From NCBI GenBank assembly GCA_017527065.1, contig JAFXQO010000081.1, forward strand, positions 1 through 49,144: a stretch of DNA of 49,144 nt, given 5' to 3'. The position numbers were made by a program, and so were the translations under genes. Below the pieces are notes generated by a model. That model saw only the letters and a program-made list of their open reading frames with translations. It was not told the origin of the DNA and did not search any database. Below, in pieces: positions 8,124-15,144 of the stretch (its first letter is position 1; every line of letters starts with the position of its first letter). The DNA is from Clostridia bacterium. GTDB lineage: Bacteria > Bacillota > Clostridia > Christensenellales > Aristaeellaceae.

Positions 8124-9008
8124 TTATCTTTCCTCTTCGCTCACGAAGAACAGCGCCAGCGTGCCGGGGCCGGAGTGGCTGCCGATCACCGGGCCGATGC
8201 CGCTGATCTTGTCGGCGCGGCGGCCGGTCTTCTGGAGAATCAGGTCGTCCACGAAAAAAGCGTCCTGCGGGGCGTCGCAGTGGCCGATGAAAATCGCGCC
8301 GTTCTGCTTATCCGCCATGTGCGCCTCCAGCTGCTCCACCAGACGCCTCAATGCCTTCTTGCGGCCCTGCACCTTCTCCACCGCGATCAGGTGGCCCTCA
8401 TTGTCCACGTGCAGCACCGGCTTGATGTTCAAAACCGTGCCCACGACCGCCGCCGCGCCGGAAACGCGGCCGCTGCGCTTCAAGTATTTCAAATCGTCCA
8501 CGGTGAACCAGTGGTGCACCTGCATGCTGACAGTCCCGGCGTAGGCCGCCAGCTCGTCCAGCGTCAGCTCCGGCTGCGCGGCGAAGCGCTCCGCCACCAT
8601 CCAGACGGCCAGACCCTCGCCCATGGAGGCGGCCTTGGTGTCCACCATGACCAGCCGGCGCCCGGGATAGCGCGGCTTCAGCTCCTCCCAGGCCAGGCGG
8701 GCGTTGTTCTGGGACCCGGTGAGGCCGCTGGAGAAGGCCAGGTAGAGGATGTCGTCTCCCGCGTCCAGCAGGGGCGCGAACGCCTCCTCATACTGCGCCT
8801 GGTTGATCTGCGTGGTGCCGGCGACGACGCCGACGCGCATCAGCCCGTAGAACTCGCGGTCGTCCAGGTAATAGGGCGACGCGGTGTCGGGCGTTGCCAG
8901 GTAGTTTTTGTCGCCCAGGCGGTAGTGCATGGGAATGACGGTGAGGTTCCTCTTTTCGACGTATTCCTGCCAGAGATCGGCGGTGCTGTCCGTGACGATG
9001 CGAATCAT
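8124..9008 (-). CDS. DegV family fatty-acid-binding protein
   Basis: A 294-residue DegV protein; the family binds fatty acids, and in Firmicutes some members (FakB) present them to the kinase FakA. Hallmarks are the opening MIRIVTDSTADL, VVAGTTQINQAQYEEAF, LAFSSGLTGSQNNARLA and SGRVSG. The C-terminal GIGPVIGSHSGPGTLALFF is the family's fatty-acid-pocket end. The ATG overlaps the uridine kinase stop by 4 nt (ATGA), so the two are co-translated even though no functional link is obvious. FakA is not in the window. Confidence 0.92.
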   Translation of the reverse strand: MIRIVTDSTADLWQEYVEKRNLTVIPMHYRLGDKNYLATPDTASPYYLDDREFYGLMRVGVVAGTTQINQAQYEEAFAPLLDAGDDILYLAFSSGLTGSQNNARLAWEELKPRYPGRRLVMVDTKAASMGEGLAVWMVAERFAAQPELTLDELAAYAGTVSMQVHHWFTVDDLKYLKRSGRVSGAAAVVGTVLNIKPVLHVDNEGHLIAVEKVQGRKKALRRLVEQLEAHMADKQNGAIFIGHCDAPQDAFFVDDLILQKTGRRADKISGIGPVIGSHSGPGTLALFFVSEEER

Positions 9009-9640
9009 ATGCGTTCCTCCCCTGTTTGCATGGCGGTCGTGATGCCCTGGTTGATGTAGCAGGCCAGCACGTCGGCGATGCGCTGCGCCCGCCCGCCGCG
9101 GGTGACGATGACGTCGGCGTATTCCTCGTAGCCGCGGATGAAGCGCTCGTACATGGGCTTCACCGTGGCGTTGTACTGGGCGGCGATGTCGTCGATGTGC
9201 CGCCCGCGCTCGAGGATGTCCCGCTCCACGCGCCGCAAAAGGCAGATGTCCGGATCGACCTTCACAAAAAGTTTGAGATCCAGCAGTTCGCGCACGCGGG
9301 GGTCGTAGAAGGTGTGGATGCCCTCGAAGATGAGCACCCCCGCCGGGCCGATCTCCCGCCCCGTGTCGCAGCGCAGGTGACGCACGTAGTCGTAGTTTTT
9401 CTCCGTGACCGGCAGGCCGTCGCTCAGGCGCTTCAGGTCCTCGTAGATCAGGTCGTTGTCGAAGGCGTCCGGATGGTCGTAGTTCAGCTTCACGCGCTCC
9501 TCGAAGGCCATGTCCGGATGGTTGCGATAGTAGGCGTCCTGATGGATCATCAGGGCCTGAACCCGGATCCGGCTCATGAGCTCCTGAGCCAGGGTGGTCT
9601 TTCCGCTGCCGCTCGCGCCGCAGATACCAATCAAAAGCAC
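9005..9640 (-). CDS. udk: Uridine kinase
   Basis: A 211-residue P-loop nucleoside kinase phosphorylating uridine/cytidine in pyrimidine salvage. Walker A is GASGSGKTT at about 8-16; HQDAYYRNHPDMAFEERVKLNYDHPDAFD is the uridine-binding block; LIFEGIHTFYDPRVRELLDLKLFVKVDPDICLLRRVERDI follows with the lid arginines. The start is a GTG (9640) with GGGGAG 7 nt upstream. It is the first gene of the leftward degV operon. Confidence 0.93.
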   Translation of the reverse strand: MLLIGICGASGSGKTTLAQELMSRIRVQALMIHQDAYYRNHPDMAFEERVKLNYDHPDAFDNDLIYEDLKRLSDGLPVTEKNYDYVRHLRCDTGREIGPAGVLIFEGIHTFYDPRVRELLDLKLFVKVDPDICLLRRVERDILERGRHIDDIAAQYNATVKPMYERFIRGYEEYADVIVTRGGRAQRIADVLACYINQGITTAMQTGEERI

Positions 9641-9792
9641 GGCTCATCTCCCCTTCCGCGCCGCCGCGCGTCCGTCGTGTCTGTTTCCCTTCGCATTATA
9701 TCAATGTAGCGTATTTTAAGCGCCCTGTCAACCTTTCCCGTGTTGATTATCGCGGAAAGTGATTCCCCATATTTTTCATCCCCCACAACAGC

Positions 9793-9821
9793 TTGCAATA
9801 TCAAGTAAAAGATGCTATTAT
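9793..9821 (+). promoter_or_regulatory. Candidate promoter for the DtxR-type regulator
   Basis: TTGCAA at 9793-9798 and TATTAT at 9816-9821 are 17 bp apart, inside an AT-rich 226-bp intergenic stretch (9641-9866) between two divergent operons. An ATTATA box at 9695-9700 could be the -10 of the leftward udk promoter, but no good -35 lies at the right distance. Confidence 0.5.
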
Positions 9822-9866
9822 AATTTTGAACGAGAATACGGACGCGGACAGGGAAGGGAGAAAGCG

Positions 9867-10262
9867 GTGAATATCCATAAATCAGCCGAGGACTACCTCG
9901 AACAGATCCTCATACTGCGCGAGCAGAAGGGCTACGCGCGCTCCATCGACATCGCGGCGGGCCTCTCGGTGAGCAAGCCGTCGGTGAGCTTCGCCATGAA
10001 GCAGCTGCGCGAAAACGGCTACATCACCATGGACGAGGCCAACTACATCTCCCTGACCGAGAAGGGCGCGGCCATCGCCGGGACCATCTACGCCCGGCAC
10101 AAGGCGCTCACCGCCTTCCTGATCCGCCTGGGCGTGCCGCCCGAGACCGCGCGGGAGGACGCCTGTAAGCTGGAGCACGACATTTCTCCCGCCACCTTCG
10201 ACGCCATCAGGCGCTATATCGGCGAGGACAGGGAGGCGGACCCCAATGGACTTTCAGATTAA
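9867..10262 (+). CDS. DtxR/MntR-type metal-dependent transcriptional regulator
   Basis: A 131-residue DtxR/MntR-like repressor. The N-terminal winged helix (about residues 1-65: IHKSAEDYLEQILILREQKGYARSIDIAAGLSVSKPSVSFAMKQL) and the dimerisation segment with the potential metal ligands (Glu/His of TIYARHKALTAFLIRLGV, and CKLEHDISPAT) match MntR-size proteins; there is no SH3 domain. Such proteins repress metal uptake genes when Mn or Fe is sufficient. The znuBC-like genes 5 kb away are a possible but unproven target. The GTG start at 9867 has GGGAAGGGAG upstream. It overlaps the GNAT gene by 17 nt. Confidence 0.88.
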   Translation: MNIHKSAEDYLEQILILREQKGYARSIDIAAGLSVSKPSVSFAMKQLRENGYITMDEANYISLTEKGAAIAGTIYARHKALTAFLIRLGVPPETAREDACKLEHDISPATFDAIRRYIGEDREADPNGLSD

Positions 10263-10680
10263 CGAGGAGCGGCTCTCCGCCGGCGAATACATCGACTTCC
10301 TTAAAAAGACCGACCTGGGCTCGCAATACCCGAAGGAGCGGTTCCGGGAGCGCATCGAAACTTTGGTGCGCCGCGCCTCCATCAGCCTGACGGCCCGGGA
10401 CGAAAAAGGATCCCTCGTCGGCGTCTGCTTCGGCATCACGGATTTCGCGTACTGGCTGTTCATTACCGACCTGGGCGTGACGCGCGACTGGGTGGGAAAG
10501 GGCGTCGGCACCGCGCTGGTCAGGCGGCTGCACGCGCTGGCCGGCGGGGAAAAGAACATCGTCATGTACACCTGCGCGAACAGAAACGCCGTTCCCTTCT
10601 ACGAGAAACTGGGCATGACCCGGCCGGACGACGTGATGGTCTACGACCGGATCGAATGGACGGATTTCACAGTGGAATAG
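10246..10680 (+). CDS. GNAT family N-acetyltransferase
   Basis: A 144-residue GCN5-related acetyltransferase. The acetyl-CoA motif A is in DLGVTRDWVGKGVGTALVRRLHAL (R/Q-x-x-G-x-G/A), preceded by the beta strand SLVGVCFGITD, and the end (NAVPFYEKLGMTRPDDVMVY) is the usual NxxAxxFYxxxGF region. Acceptor substrate unknown. The start overlaps the regulator gene by 17 nt with GGGAGG upstream, so both are on one transcript. Confidence 0.88.
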   Translation: MDFQINEERLSAGEYIDFLKKTDLGSQYPKERFRERIETLVRRASISLTARDEKGSLVGVCFGITDFAYWLFITDLGVTRDWVGKGVGTALVRRLHALAGGEKNIVMYTCANRNAVPFYEKLGMTRPDDVMVYDRIEWTDFTVE

Positions 10681-10703
10681 CGCCCCGCGGGAGGGTGGAT
10701 GAA

Positions 10704-13253
10704 ATGACAGGGAGATACCGGTACTCAGACGCCGAACGCGCCGTACTGGAGCAATCGGCGGTTCCCTTTGCCATTTACCAGTTTGTGGACAAGAGGGTCG
10801 CGACGCTTGTCCTCTCCGACGGCTTCCTGGACCTTTTCGGCTACGACAGCCGGGAAGAGGCCCATCTCGTGGCGGAGACGGACATGTACCGCGACACCCA
10901 CCCGGACGACGTGGCCCGGATCGCCGACGTCGCCTACCGGTTCGCCACGGAAGACATCAAATACGACGTCATCTACCGCTCCAAAAACCCCAGGGGCCCC
11001 GGCTACAACGTGCTGCACGCCGTGGGAAAACACGTCTTTATGCCGGACGGCGCCCGGGTGACCCATGTGTCCTACACCAACGAAGGCCCCTACGTGGAGG
11101 GCCTGAACGGCCCGGAAAACGCGGCGCCCAACCGGCTGCTGAGCAAGGCAGTCCGGGAGGAAAGCATCCTGAAAGCCAGCTATTACGACCACCTCACCGG
11201 CCTGCCCAACATGAACTGCTTCTTCGAGCTGGCGGAAGCGGGACGGGTGGAGATGCTCAGCCGGGGGCAGAAGCCCGCGCTCCTCTTCATCGATCTCGCC
11301 GGCATGAAATACTACAACCGCAAATACGGCTTCGCCGAGGGCAACAAGCTGCTGTACGGCTTCGCAAGGCTCCTGGTCCGGTATTTCAGTTTGGATCACT
11401 GCGGCCGCTTCGGCGGGGATCACTTCGTGGCCTTCACCCAGGAGGAGGGGCATGAGGCGCTGGTGAACGGCCTTATGGCGGACGCCGGGCGGCTGAACGG
11501 CGGCGTCTCGCTGCCGGTCCACGTGGGCGTCTATTTCGACAGCATGGAAGCGGTCGACGCCAGCACGGCCTGCGACCGCGCCAAGGTGGCCTGCGACGCG
11601 CTGCGCAGCGCCTACAGCTCCCGGGTGAACTACTTCAGCCGGGACCTGCGGGACGACGTGCAGCTGCGGCAGTATATCGTCGCCAACCTGGAAAGGGCGC
11701 TTCGGGAAAAATGGATCGTCGTGTATTACCAGCCCATCATCCGCGCCGTCAGCGGAAAGGTCTGCGAAGAGGAGACGCTGGCGCGCTGGGCCGATCCGGT
11801 ATACGGCGTCCTGCCTCCAAGCGCGTTCGTTTCGTTCCTCGAGGACGCCGGGCTGATCTGGAAGCTCGATCTGTACGTGCTCGACCGCGTGCTGGAAAAG
11901 CTGAAGGCGCAGGATCGGGCCGGGCTGTACCTCGTGCCCCAGTCCGTCAACCTCTCGCGCACCGACTTCGACAGCTGCGACATCGTGGAGGAGATCCGAA
12001 ATCGCGTCGACGCCGCGGGCATCGGCCGCGACAAGATCACCATCGAGATCACGGAGAACGTCATCGGCCGGGATTTCGACTTCATGAAGGCGCAGATCCA
12101 GCGCTTTTCCGACCTGGGCTTCCCGGTCTGGATCGACGACTTCGGCAGCGGCTATTCCTCCCTCGACCTCCTGCAGAGCGTCAAGTTCAACCTCATCAAA
12201 TTCGACATACGCTTCATGGAGCAGTTCGACCGGACCGAAAACAGCCGGATCGTGCTGACGGAGCTGATGAAGCTGGCCTCCGCCCTGGACACGGACACCG
12301 TCTGCGAAGGCGTCGAAACGGAGGAACAGGCGCGCTTCCTGCAGGAAATCGGCTGCACCAGGCTCCAGGGCTACTACTACCAGAATCCCATCCCCTGGGA
12401 AAAGGTGTTGGAGAAATACGAAAACGGCGCGCAGATCGGCTTTGAGGACCCGCGGGAGGCCGCTTATTACGAGGCCATCGGCCGGGTCAACCTGTACGAC
12501 CTGGCGATCATCTCCCAGGATGAAAAGGACGCCTTCCACAACATCTTCAACTCCCTGCCCATGGCGGTGATCGAGGTCAGGGACGGAAAAATCGCCTCCA
12601 CCCGGACCAACCAGCCCTACCGCGATTTCATAAAGCGGTTCTTCAACGTCCGGCCGGCCGGCGAAGCCTCCGGGCTTGCGGCGATGCCCTTCGGCTCGGG
12701 CGTGAGCTTTCTGGACATGGTGAACCGGTGCTGCCAGAACGGGAACCGGGCCTTCATCGACGATCTGGCGCCGGACGGCTCCACGATCCACACCTTCGTT
12801 CGCCGCCTCGCCGTGAACCCGGTCACGGGGGCCTCGGCCGTGGTCGCGGTGATCCTGTCCGTGACCGAGCCCGCCGAAGGCGCGAACTACGCGGACATCG
12901 CCCGGGCGCTGGCGGCGGACTACTTCAACCTGTTCTATGTGAATCTGGAAACCGAGGCGTTCATCGAGTACACCTCGGAGCCCGATAAGGAATCCATCAC
13001 CATGGAGCGGCGCGGGGAAAACTTCTTTTCCGAAGCGCGCCTGGTGGCCAACACGCGCCTGGTCCCGGAGGATCGGGAAGGCTTTATCTCCGTGTTCACG
13101 AAGGAGAACGTGGCGCAGGTGCTCGACAGGCAAGGCATCTTCTCGGTGAATTACCGCCAGTACATGGGCGGCGAGCCGGTCCTCGTCAGCATGAAGATCC
13201 GCCGGATGCACGGCAATTACATCATCATCGGCGTCACCAGCATCGACATATAG
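10704..13253 (+). CDS. GGDEF/EAL cyclic-di-GMP protein, probable phosphodiesterase
   Basis: An 849-residue cytoplasmic protein with no membrane segments. Order: PAS-like sensor (about 10-140), degenerate GGDEF (about 165-310), EAL (about 325-575), and a PAS-like C-terminal region (about 600-849). The GGDEF motif reads GGDHF near residue 236 and the preceding metal/substrate segment is altered (DLAGMKYYNRKYGF), so diguanylate cyclase activity is doubtful. The EAL domain reads ETL near 354 but keeps ITENV, DDFGSGYSSL near 477, the K of IKFDIRF, EGVET and the QGYYYQNP end, so c-di-GMP hydrolysis is plausible. Start chosen at the ATG following GGGAGGGTGG. Confidence 0.88.
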   Translation: MTGRYRYSDAERAVLEQSAVPFAIYQFVDKRVATLVLSDGFLDLFGYDSREEAHLVAETDMYRDTHPDDVARIADVAYRFATEDIKYDVIYRSKNPRGPGYNVLHAVGKHVFMPDGARVTHVSYTNEGPYVEGLNGPENAAPNRLLSKAVREESILKASYYDHLTGLPNMNCFFELAEAGRVEMLSRGQKPALLFIDLAGMKYYNRKYGFAEGNKLLYGFARLLVRYFSLDHCGRFGGDHFVAFTQEEGHEALVNGLMADAGRLNGGVSLPVHVGVYFDSMEAVDASTACDRAKVACDALRSAYSSRVNYFSRDLRDDVQLRQYIVANLERALREKWIVVYYQPIIRAVSGKVCEEETLARWADPVYGVLPPSAFVSFLEDAGLIWKLDLYVLDRVLEKLKAQDRAGLYLVPQSVNLSRTDFDSCDIVEEIRNRVDAAGIGRDKITIEITENVIGRDFDFMKAQIQRFSDLGFPVWIDDFGSGYSSLDLLQSVKFNLIKFDIRFMEQFDRTENSRIVLTELMKLASALDTDTVCEGVETEEQARFLQEIGCTRLQGYYYQNPIPWEKVLEKYENGAQIGFEDPREAAYYEAIGRVNLYDLAIISQDEKDAFHNIFNSLPMAVIEVRDGKIASTRTNQPYRDFIKRFFNVRPAGEASGLAAMPFGSGVSFLDMVNRCCQNGNRAFIDDLAPDGSTIHTFVRRLAVNPVTGASAVVAVILSVTEPAEGANYADIARALAADYFNLFYVNLETEAFIEYTSEPDKESITMERRGENFFSEARLVANTRLVPEDREGFISVFTKENVAQVLDRQGIFSVNYRQYMGGEPVLVSMKIRRMHGNYIIIGVTSIDI

Positions 13254-13305
13254 ATGACGCGGCGCGCCATGCCCGGATGGATTCGCGAAGATCAGGCGGC
13301 ACGGC

Positions 13306-13334
13306 TTGACTTTGCCTCTGTCCTCTGCTATAAT
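13306..13334 (+). promoter_or_regulatory. tRNA-Leu promoter
   Basis: TTGACT (13306-13311) and TATAAT (13329-13334) with an exact 17-bp spacer; predicted start of transcription is a few bases before the mature tRNA 5' end at 13345. Confidence 0.85.
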
Positions 13335-13344
13335 GCGTATGCTC

Positions 13345-13429
13345 GCTGATGTGGTGGAATGGCAGACACCGGGGACTTAAAATCCCTTGCTCCTGGAGCG
13401 TGCGGGTTCGAGTCCCGCCATCAGCACCA
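13345..13429 (+). tRNA. tRNA-Leu (UAA), CCA encoded
   Basis: An 85-nt class II tRNA. Acceptor arms GCTGATG and CATCAGC pair perfectly, discriminator A at 13426 and CCA at 13427-13429. The anticodon stem GGGGA/TCCCT holds the loop CTTAAAA with anticodon TAA at 13378-13380; a long variable arm (TGCTCCTGGAGCG) and the T arm GCGGGTTCGAGTCCCGC follow. The 3' end is the left attachment site of an integrated element: the last 20 bases up to the discriminator recur at 23039-23058. Confidence 0.97.
13407..13426 (+). repeat. attL core (20-bp direct repeat, left copy)
   Basis: TTCGAGTCCCGCCATCAGCA, the T-loop through discriminator of tRNA-Leu. Identity with the right copy stops exactly at the discriminator base; CCA follows here but TGG follows at the right copy. 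Confidence 0.92.
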
Positions 13430-13438
13430 AGAGAAAAC

Positions 13439-13470
13439 GCCTGAAATCATTGGGATTTCGGGCTTTTTTT
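13439..13470 (+). terminator. tRNA-Leu terminator
   Basis: GCC-T-GAAATC at 13439-13448 pairs with GATTTC-G-GGC at 13454-13463, followed by seven T. A near-copy of the whole hairpin lies beyond the right attachment site (23070-23101). Confidence 0.85.
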
Positions 13471-13489
13471 ATGCGGATTTTTGGCGTTT

Positions 13490-13512
13490 TACCCCTAATT
13501 TTACCCCTAACA
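13490..13512 (+). promoter_or_regulatory. Integrase arm-type site, left end
   Basis: Two head-to-tail ACCCCTAA units separated by TTTT, within a 23-bp stretch repeated exactly at 22912-22934. It begins 63 bp inside the left core repeat. Paired direct repeats near both ends of an element are what arm-binding domains of tyrosine integrases recognise. The surrounding 13471-13761 has no gene I can support; it also holds the inverted repeat ATGACG-TTTG-CGTCAT near 13633-13652. Confidence 0.65.
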
Positions 13513-13761
13513 GGTTTTTATACCCCAATTCTGAGCGAAAAAACGGCTCAAATCCTATCGTTTGGAGCATAGAAAAGGCAGGACGGTTTTTTCCATCCTG
13601 CCGGGCTGTGGTTTAGGGTAAGAAATCAAGCTGAATGACGTTTGCGTCATGATCAGGGATCATAATCCAGTCGAATGAGATTTGCGTTCGGGGTGGCTGC
13701 CAGATTCTTGACGTATAGTTTCCGTTGTACAATGTAGAATGCATAGACGTGAGGACATGCC

Positions 13762-13959
13762 TCAACTCTTACTGCTATCTTCCTTGTTTTCATTCTTCGT
13801 CGCCTCCCTCTGCGCATATTCTACCAATATGTCATACGCCGCGCGCCTCTGCGCCTCGATACGCCGCGCCTCCTCCTCGCTGCCCTTCGGAGCCATGAAA
13901 TCATCGTGAATCCGCACCAGTGCGCCGTTGCTCGCCCGAATTTCTGCCACAACCGCCAT
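13762..13959 (-). CDS. Hypothetical protein, 65 aa
   Basis: Not recognised. MAVVAEIRASNGALVRIHDDFMAPKGSEEEARRIEAQRRAAYDILVEYAQ: a short beta-like start, then a charged helix from about residue 25 to the end. Start chosen at the ATG with AAAGGA six bases upstream; the frame is open a few codons further. Last gene of the leftward trio at the left end of the element. The helix and size recall small element-encoded accessory proteins, but no function can be given. Confidence 0.55.
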   Translation of the reverse strand: MAVVAEIRASNGALVRIHDDFMAPKGSEEEARRIEAQRRAAYDILVEYAQREATKNENKEDSSKS

Positions 13960-14078
13960 TGGTATCCTTCCTTTCATTTGACATTCACTGTGGAGCTATG
14001 ATATACTCGTCTCAGCCCCGCGGCCTTCTGTGTTTCGTCGTGTGGCCCGGCCTGCCGCTGTACCAGAGCGGCGGGCCT

Positions 14079-14267
14079 TTACTTGTTCGCCATGATCGCC
14101 GCCGCGCGCTGGGCCTCCGCCTCGGTCAGGTTCCCGCCGATCATGTAGCGCAGCGCGAGCGCCGCGTCGGCCAGCGTGTCAAACCGGGCGAGAACGCCGT
14201 CGCGGTCGTCCAGCAGCCAATAGGAATCCGGCTTGCCGCCTCTGCCGCGCACATGTCTAACCATCAT
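14079..14267 (-). CDS. Hypothetical protein, 62 aa
   Basis: Not recognised. Sequence MMVRHVRGRGGKPDSYWLLDDRDGVLARFDTLADAALALRYMIGG looks like a small alpha/beta protein with a predicted C-terminal helix (LTEAEAQRAAAIMANK). The ATG at 14267 has AGGAGGT at ideal spacing and overlaps the stop of the gene upstream by 4 nt, so the two are coupled. Confidence 0.6.
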   Translation of the reverse strand: MMVRHVRGRGGKPDSYWLLDDRDGVLARFDTLADAALALRYMIGGNLTEAEAQRAAAIMANK

Positions 14268-14590
14268 GCTACCACCTCCTGCGTCTGGCTCTCGGCGAAG
14301 AAGCTGCCCGTGTAGGTCGCGCCGTCGCCCCGGCTGCCGTAGATCAGCACCGCCTGAAACAGTGCCTTGCTGCCGTGGATCACCTCGCGGCCTCTTGCCT
14401 TCCAGCCCGCCCAGGTGTTCACGGCCTCGGAGACGCCCGCCGCGGTCCTTGCCGCCTCGATGCGCGCCGCGTTGATGGGTTCCGCCTTCGCGCTCAGCCA
14501 GGCCCTGTGAAGGGCCTCGGAGAAGCTCACAGCCGCCTTGCGGAAGATGCGCCACGCGTGGGCCATGATCTCCCTCAGATCGTACTTCAT
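14264..14590 (-). CDS. Conserved hypothetical protein of mobile elements, 108 aa
   Basis: MKYDLREIMAHAWRIFRKAAVSFSEALHRAWLSAKAEP is a type of N-terminus I recognise from small proteins of Firmicute plasmids and prophages, without known function. The rest contains NTWAGWKARGREVIHGSKALFQAVLIYGSRGDGATYTGSFF. The ATG at 14590 has AAGGAGGT seven bases upstream. It is transcribed divergently from the ribbon-helix-helix gene; the shared upstream region (14591-14884) holds palindromic operator-like sites. Confidence 0.65.
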   Translation of the reverse strand: MKYDLREIMAHAWRIFRKAAVSFSEALHRAWLSAKAEPINAARIEAARTAAGVSEAVNTWAGWKARGREVIHGSKALFQAVLIYGSRGDGATYTGSFFAESQTQEVVA

Positions 14591-14693
14591 GCCTCTTACC
14601 TCCTTTTCCTCTTGTTCCTTGCCGGGTTCAGCTTGGGGGAAGGTGCGGGGGCGTTGCGTCACAGGTCTTATTGTCGCCTCACGCATCCTTGTC

Positions 14694-14744
14694 CGCATTT
14701 GACCTCCGGGCTGCCATTGCGTTCCCCGAAGTGCCTTCCCTCAA
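14694..14744 (+). repeat. 51-bp segment shared with 24104-24154 (inverted copy 1)
   Basis: Begins CGCATTTGACCTCCGGGC and ends CCTTCCCTCAA. Forty-seven of 51 positions match the reverse complement of 24104-24154. Each copy stands at the same place upstream of a ribbon-helix-helix gene, so it is a module in common rather than a random repeat. Confidence 0.85.
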
Positions 14745-14763
14745 GCTCTGGATATATTATATA

Positions 14764-14843
14764 CCTTGTACAAGTATATGTCTATTGGCCAAAGCACTAG
14801 ACTTGTACAAGTATTTTTGTGCAAGATATATACTTGTACAACT
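14764..14843. promoter_or_regulatory. Three palindromic operator-like sites
   Basis: CCTTGTACAAGT (14764-14775), ACTTGTACAAGT (14801-14812, a perfect 12-bp palindrome) and ACTTGTACAACT (14832-14843). The third covers the -35 of the ribbon-helix-helix promoter; the first is 5 bp from a TATAAT on the minus strand (14754-14759) that could serve the leftward trio. Such sites fit autorepression by the antitoxin-like protein (inference). Confidence 0.65.
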
Positions 14844-14862
14844 CATTTCAGCATGATATAAT
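14834..14862 (+). promoter_or_regulatory. Promoter of the ribbon-helix-helix/MazF-type operon
   Basis: TTGTAC (14834-14839), 17-bp spacer, TATAAT (14857-14862). The -35 lies within the third ACTTGTAC palindrome, giving a direct mechanism for repression. Confidence 0.75.
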
Positions 14863-14884
14863 GCTATTGTTAGGGGGTGTAACT

Positions 14885-15121
14885 TTGGAAAACCAGACAA
14901 ACGGAAAAGCAAGCACCAGGGCCAAAAATAAATACAATGCGGCAAACTATGATAGCTTGCGCATCGTCGTCCCAAAGGGCCGTAAAGCCACCGTAGAGGC
15001 GTTCGCCCGTGAACATGGGGAATCTGTCAACGGCCTTGTAAACACGCTTCTGCGGGCTGAAATGGGGCTTTCAGAGGCAGAATGGAAGAAAGGCGAGGCG
15101 GAGGAAACAAAAGACGATTGA
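14885..15121 (+). CDS. Ribbon-helix-helix protein, probable antitoxin
   Basis: A 78-residue protein with a basic N-terminal tail and an Arc/MetJ-like fold: YDSLRIVVPKGRKATVEAFAREHGESVNGLVNTLL has the beta strand (LRIVVP) and two helices typical of these DNA-binding dimers. The best start is a TTG at 14885 with AGGGGGTG upstream; earlier codons run through the promoter. It precedes the MazF/PemK-type gene by 23 nt under one promoter with palindromic operators, the usual antitoxin-toxin order. A paralogue is encoded at 23775-23993. Confidence 0.8.
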   Translation: MENQTNGKASTRAKNKYNAANYDSLRIVVPKGRKATVEAFAREHGESVNGLVNTLLRAEMGLSEAEWKKGEAEETKDD

Positions 15122-15144
15122 CTGCATAACATAGGAGGAAGAAC

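Noticed and set aside
10725-13211. An 828-codon minus-strand frame opposite the GGDEF/EAL gene
   Set aside because: Complementary-strand shadow of a conserved coding region; no motif and no ribosome binding site.
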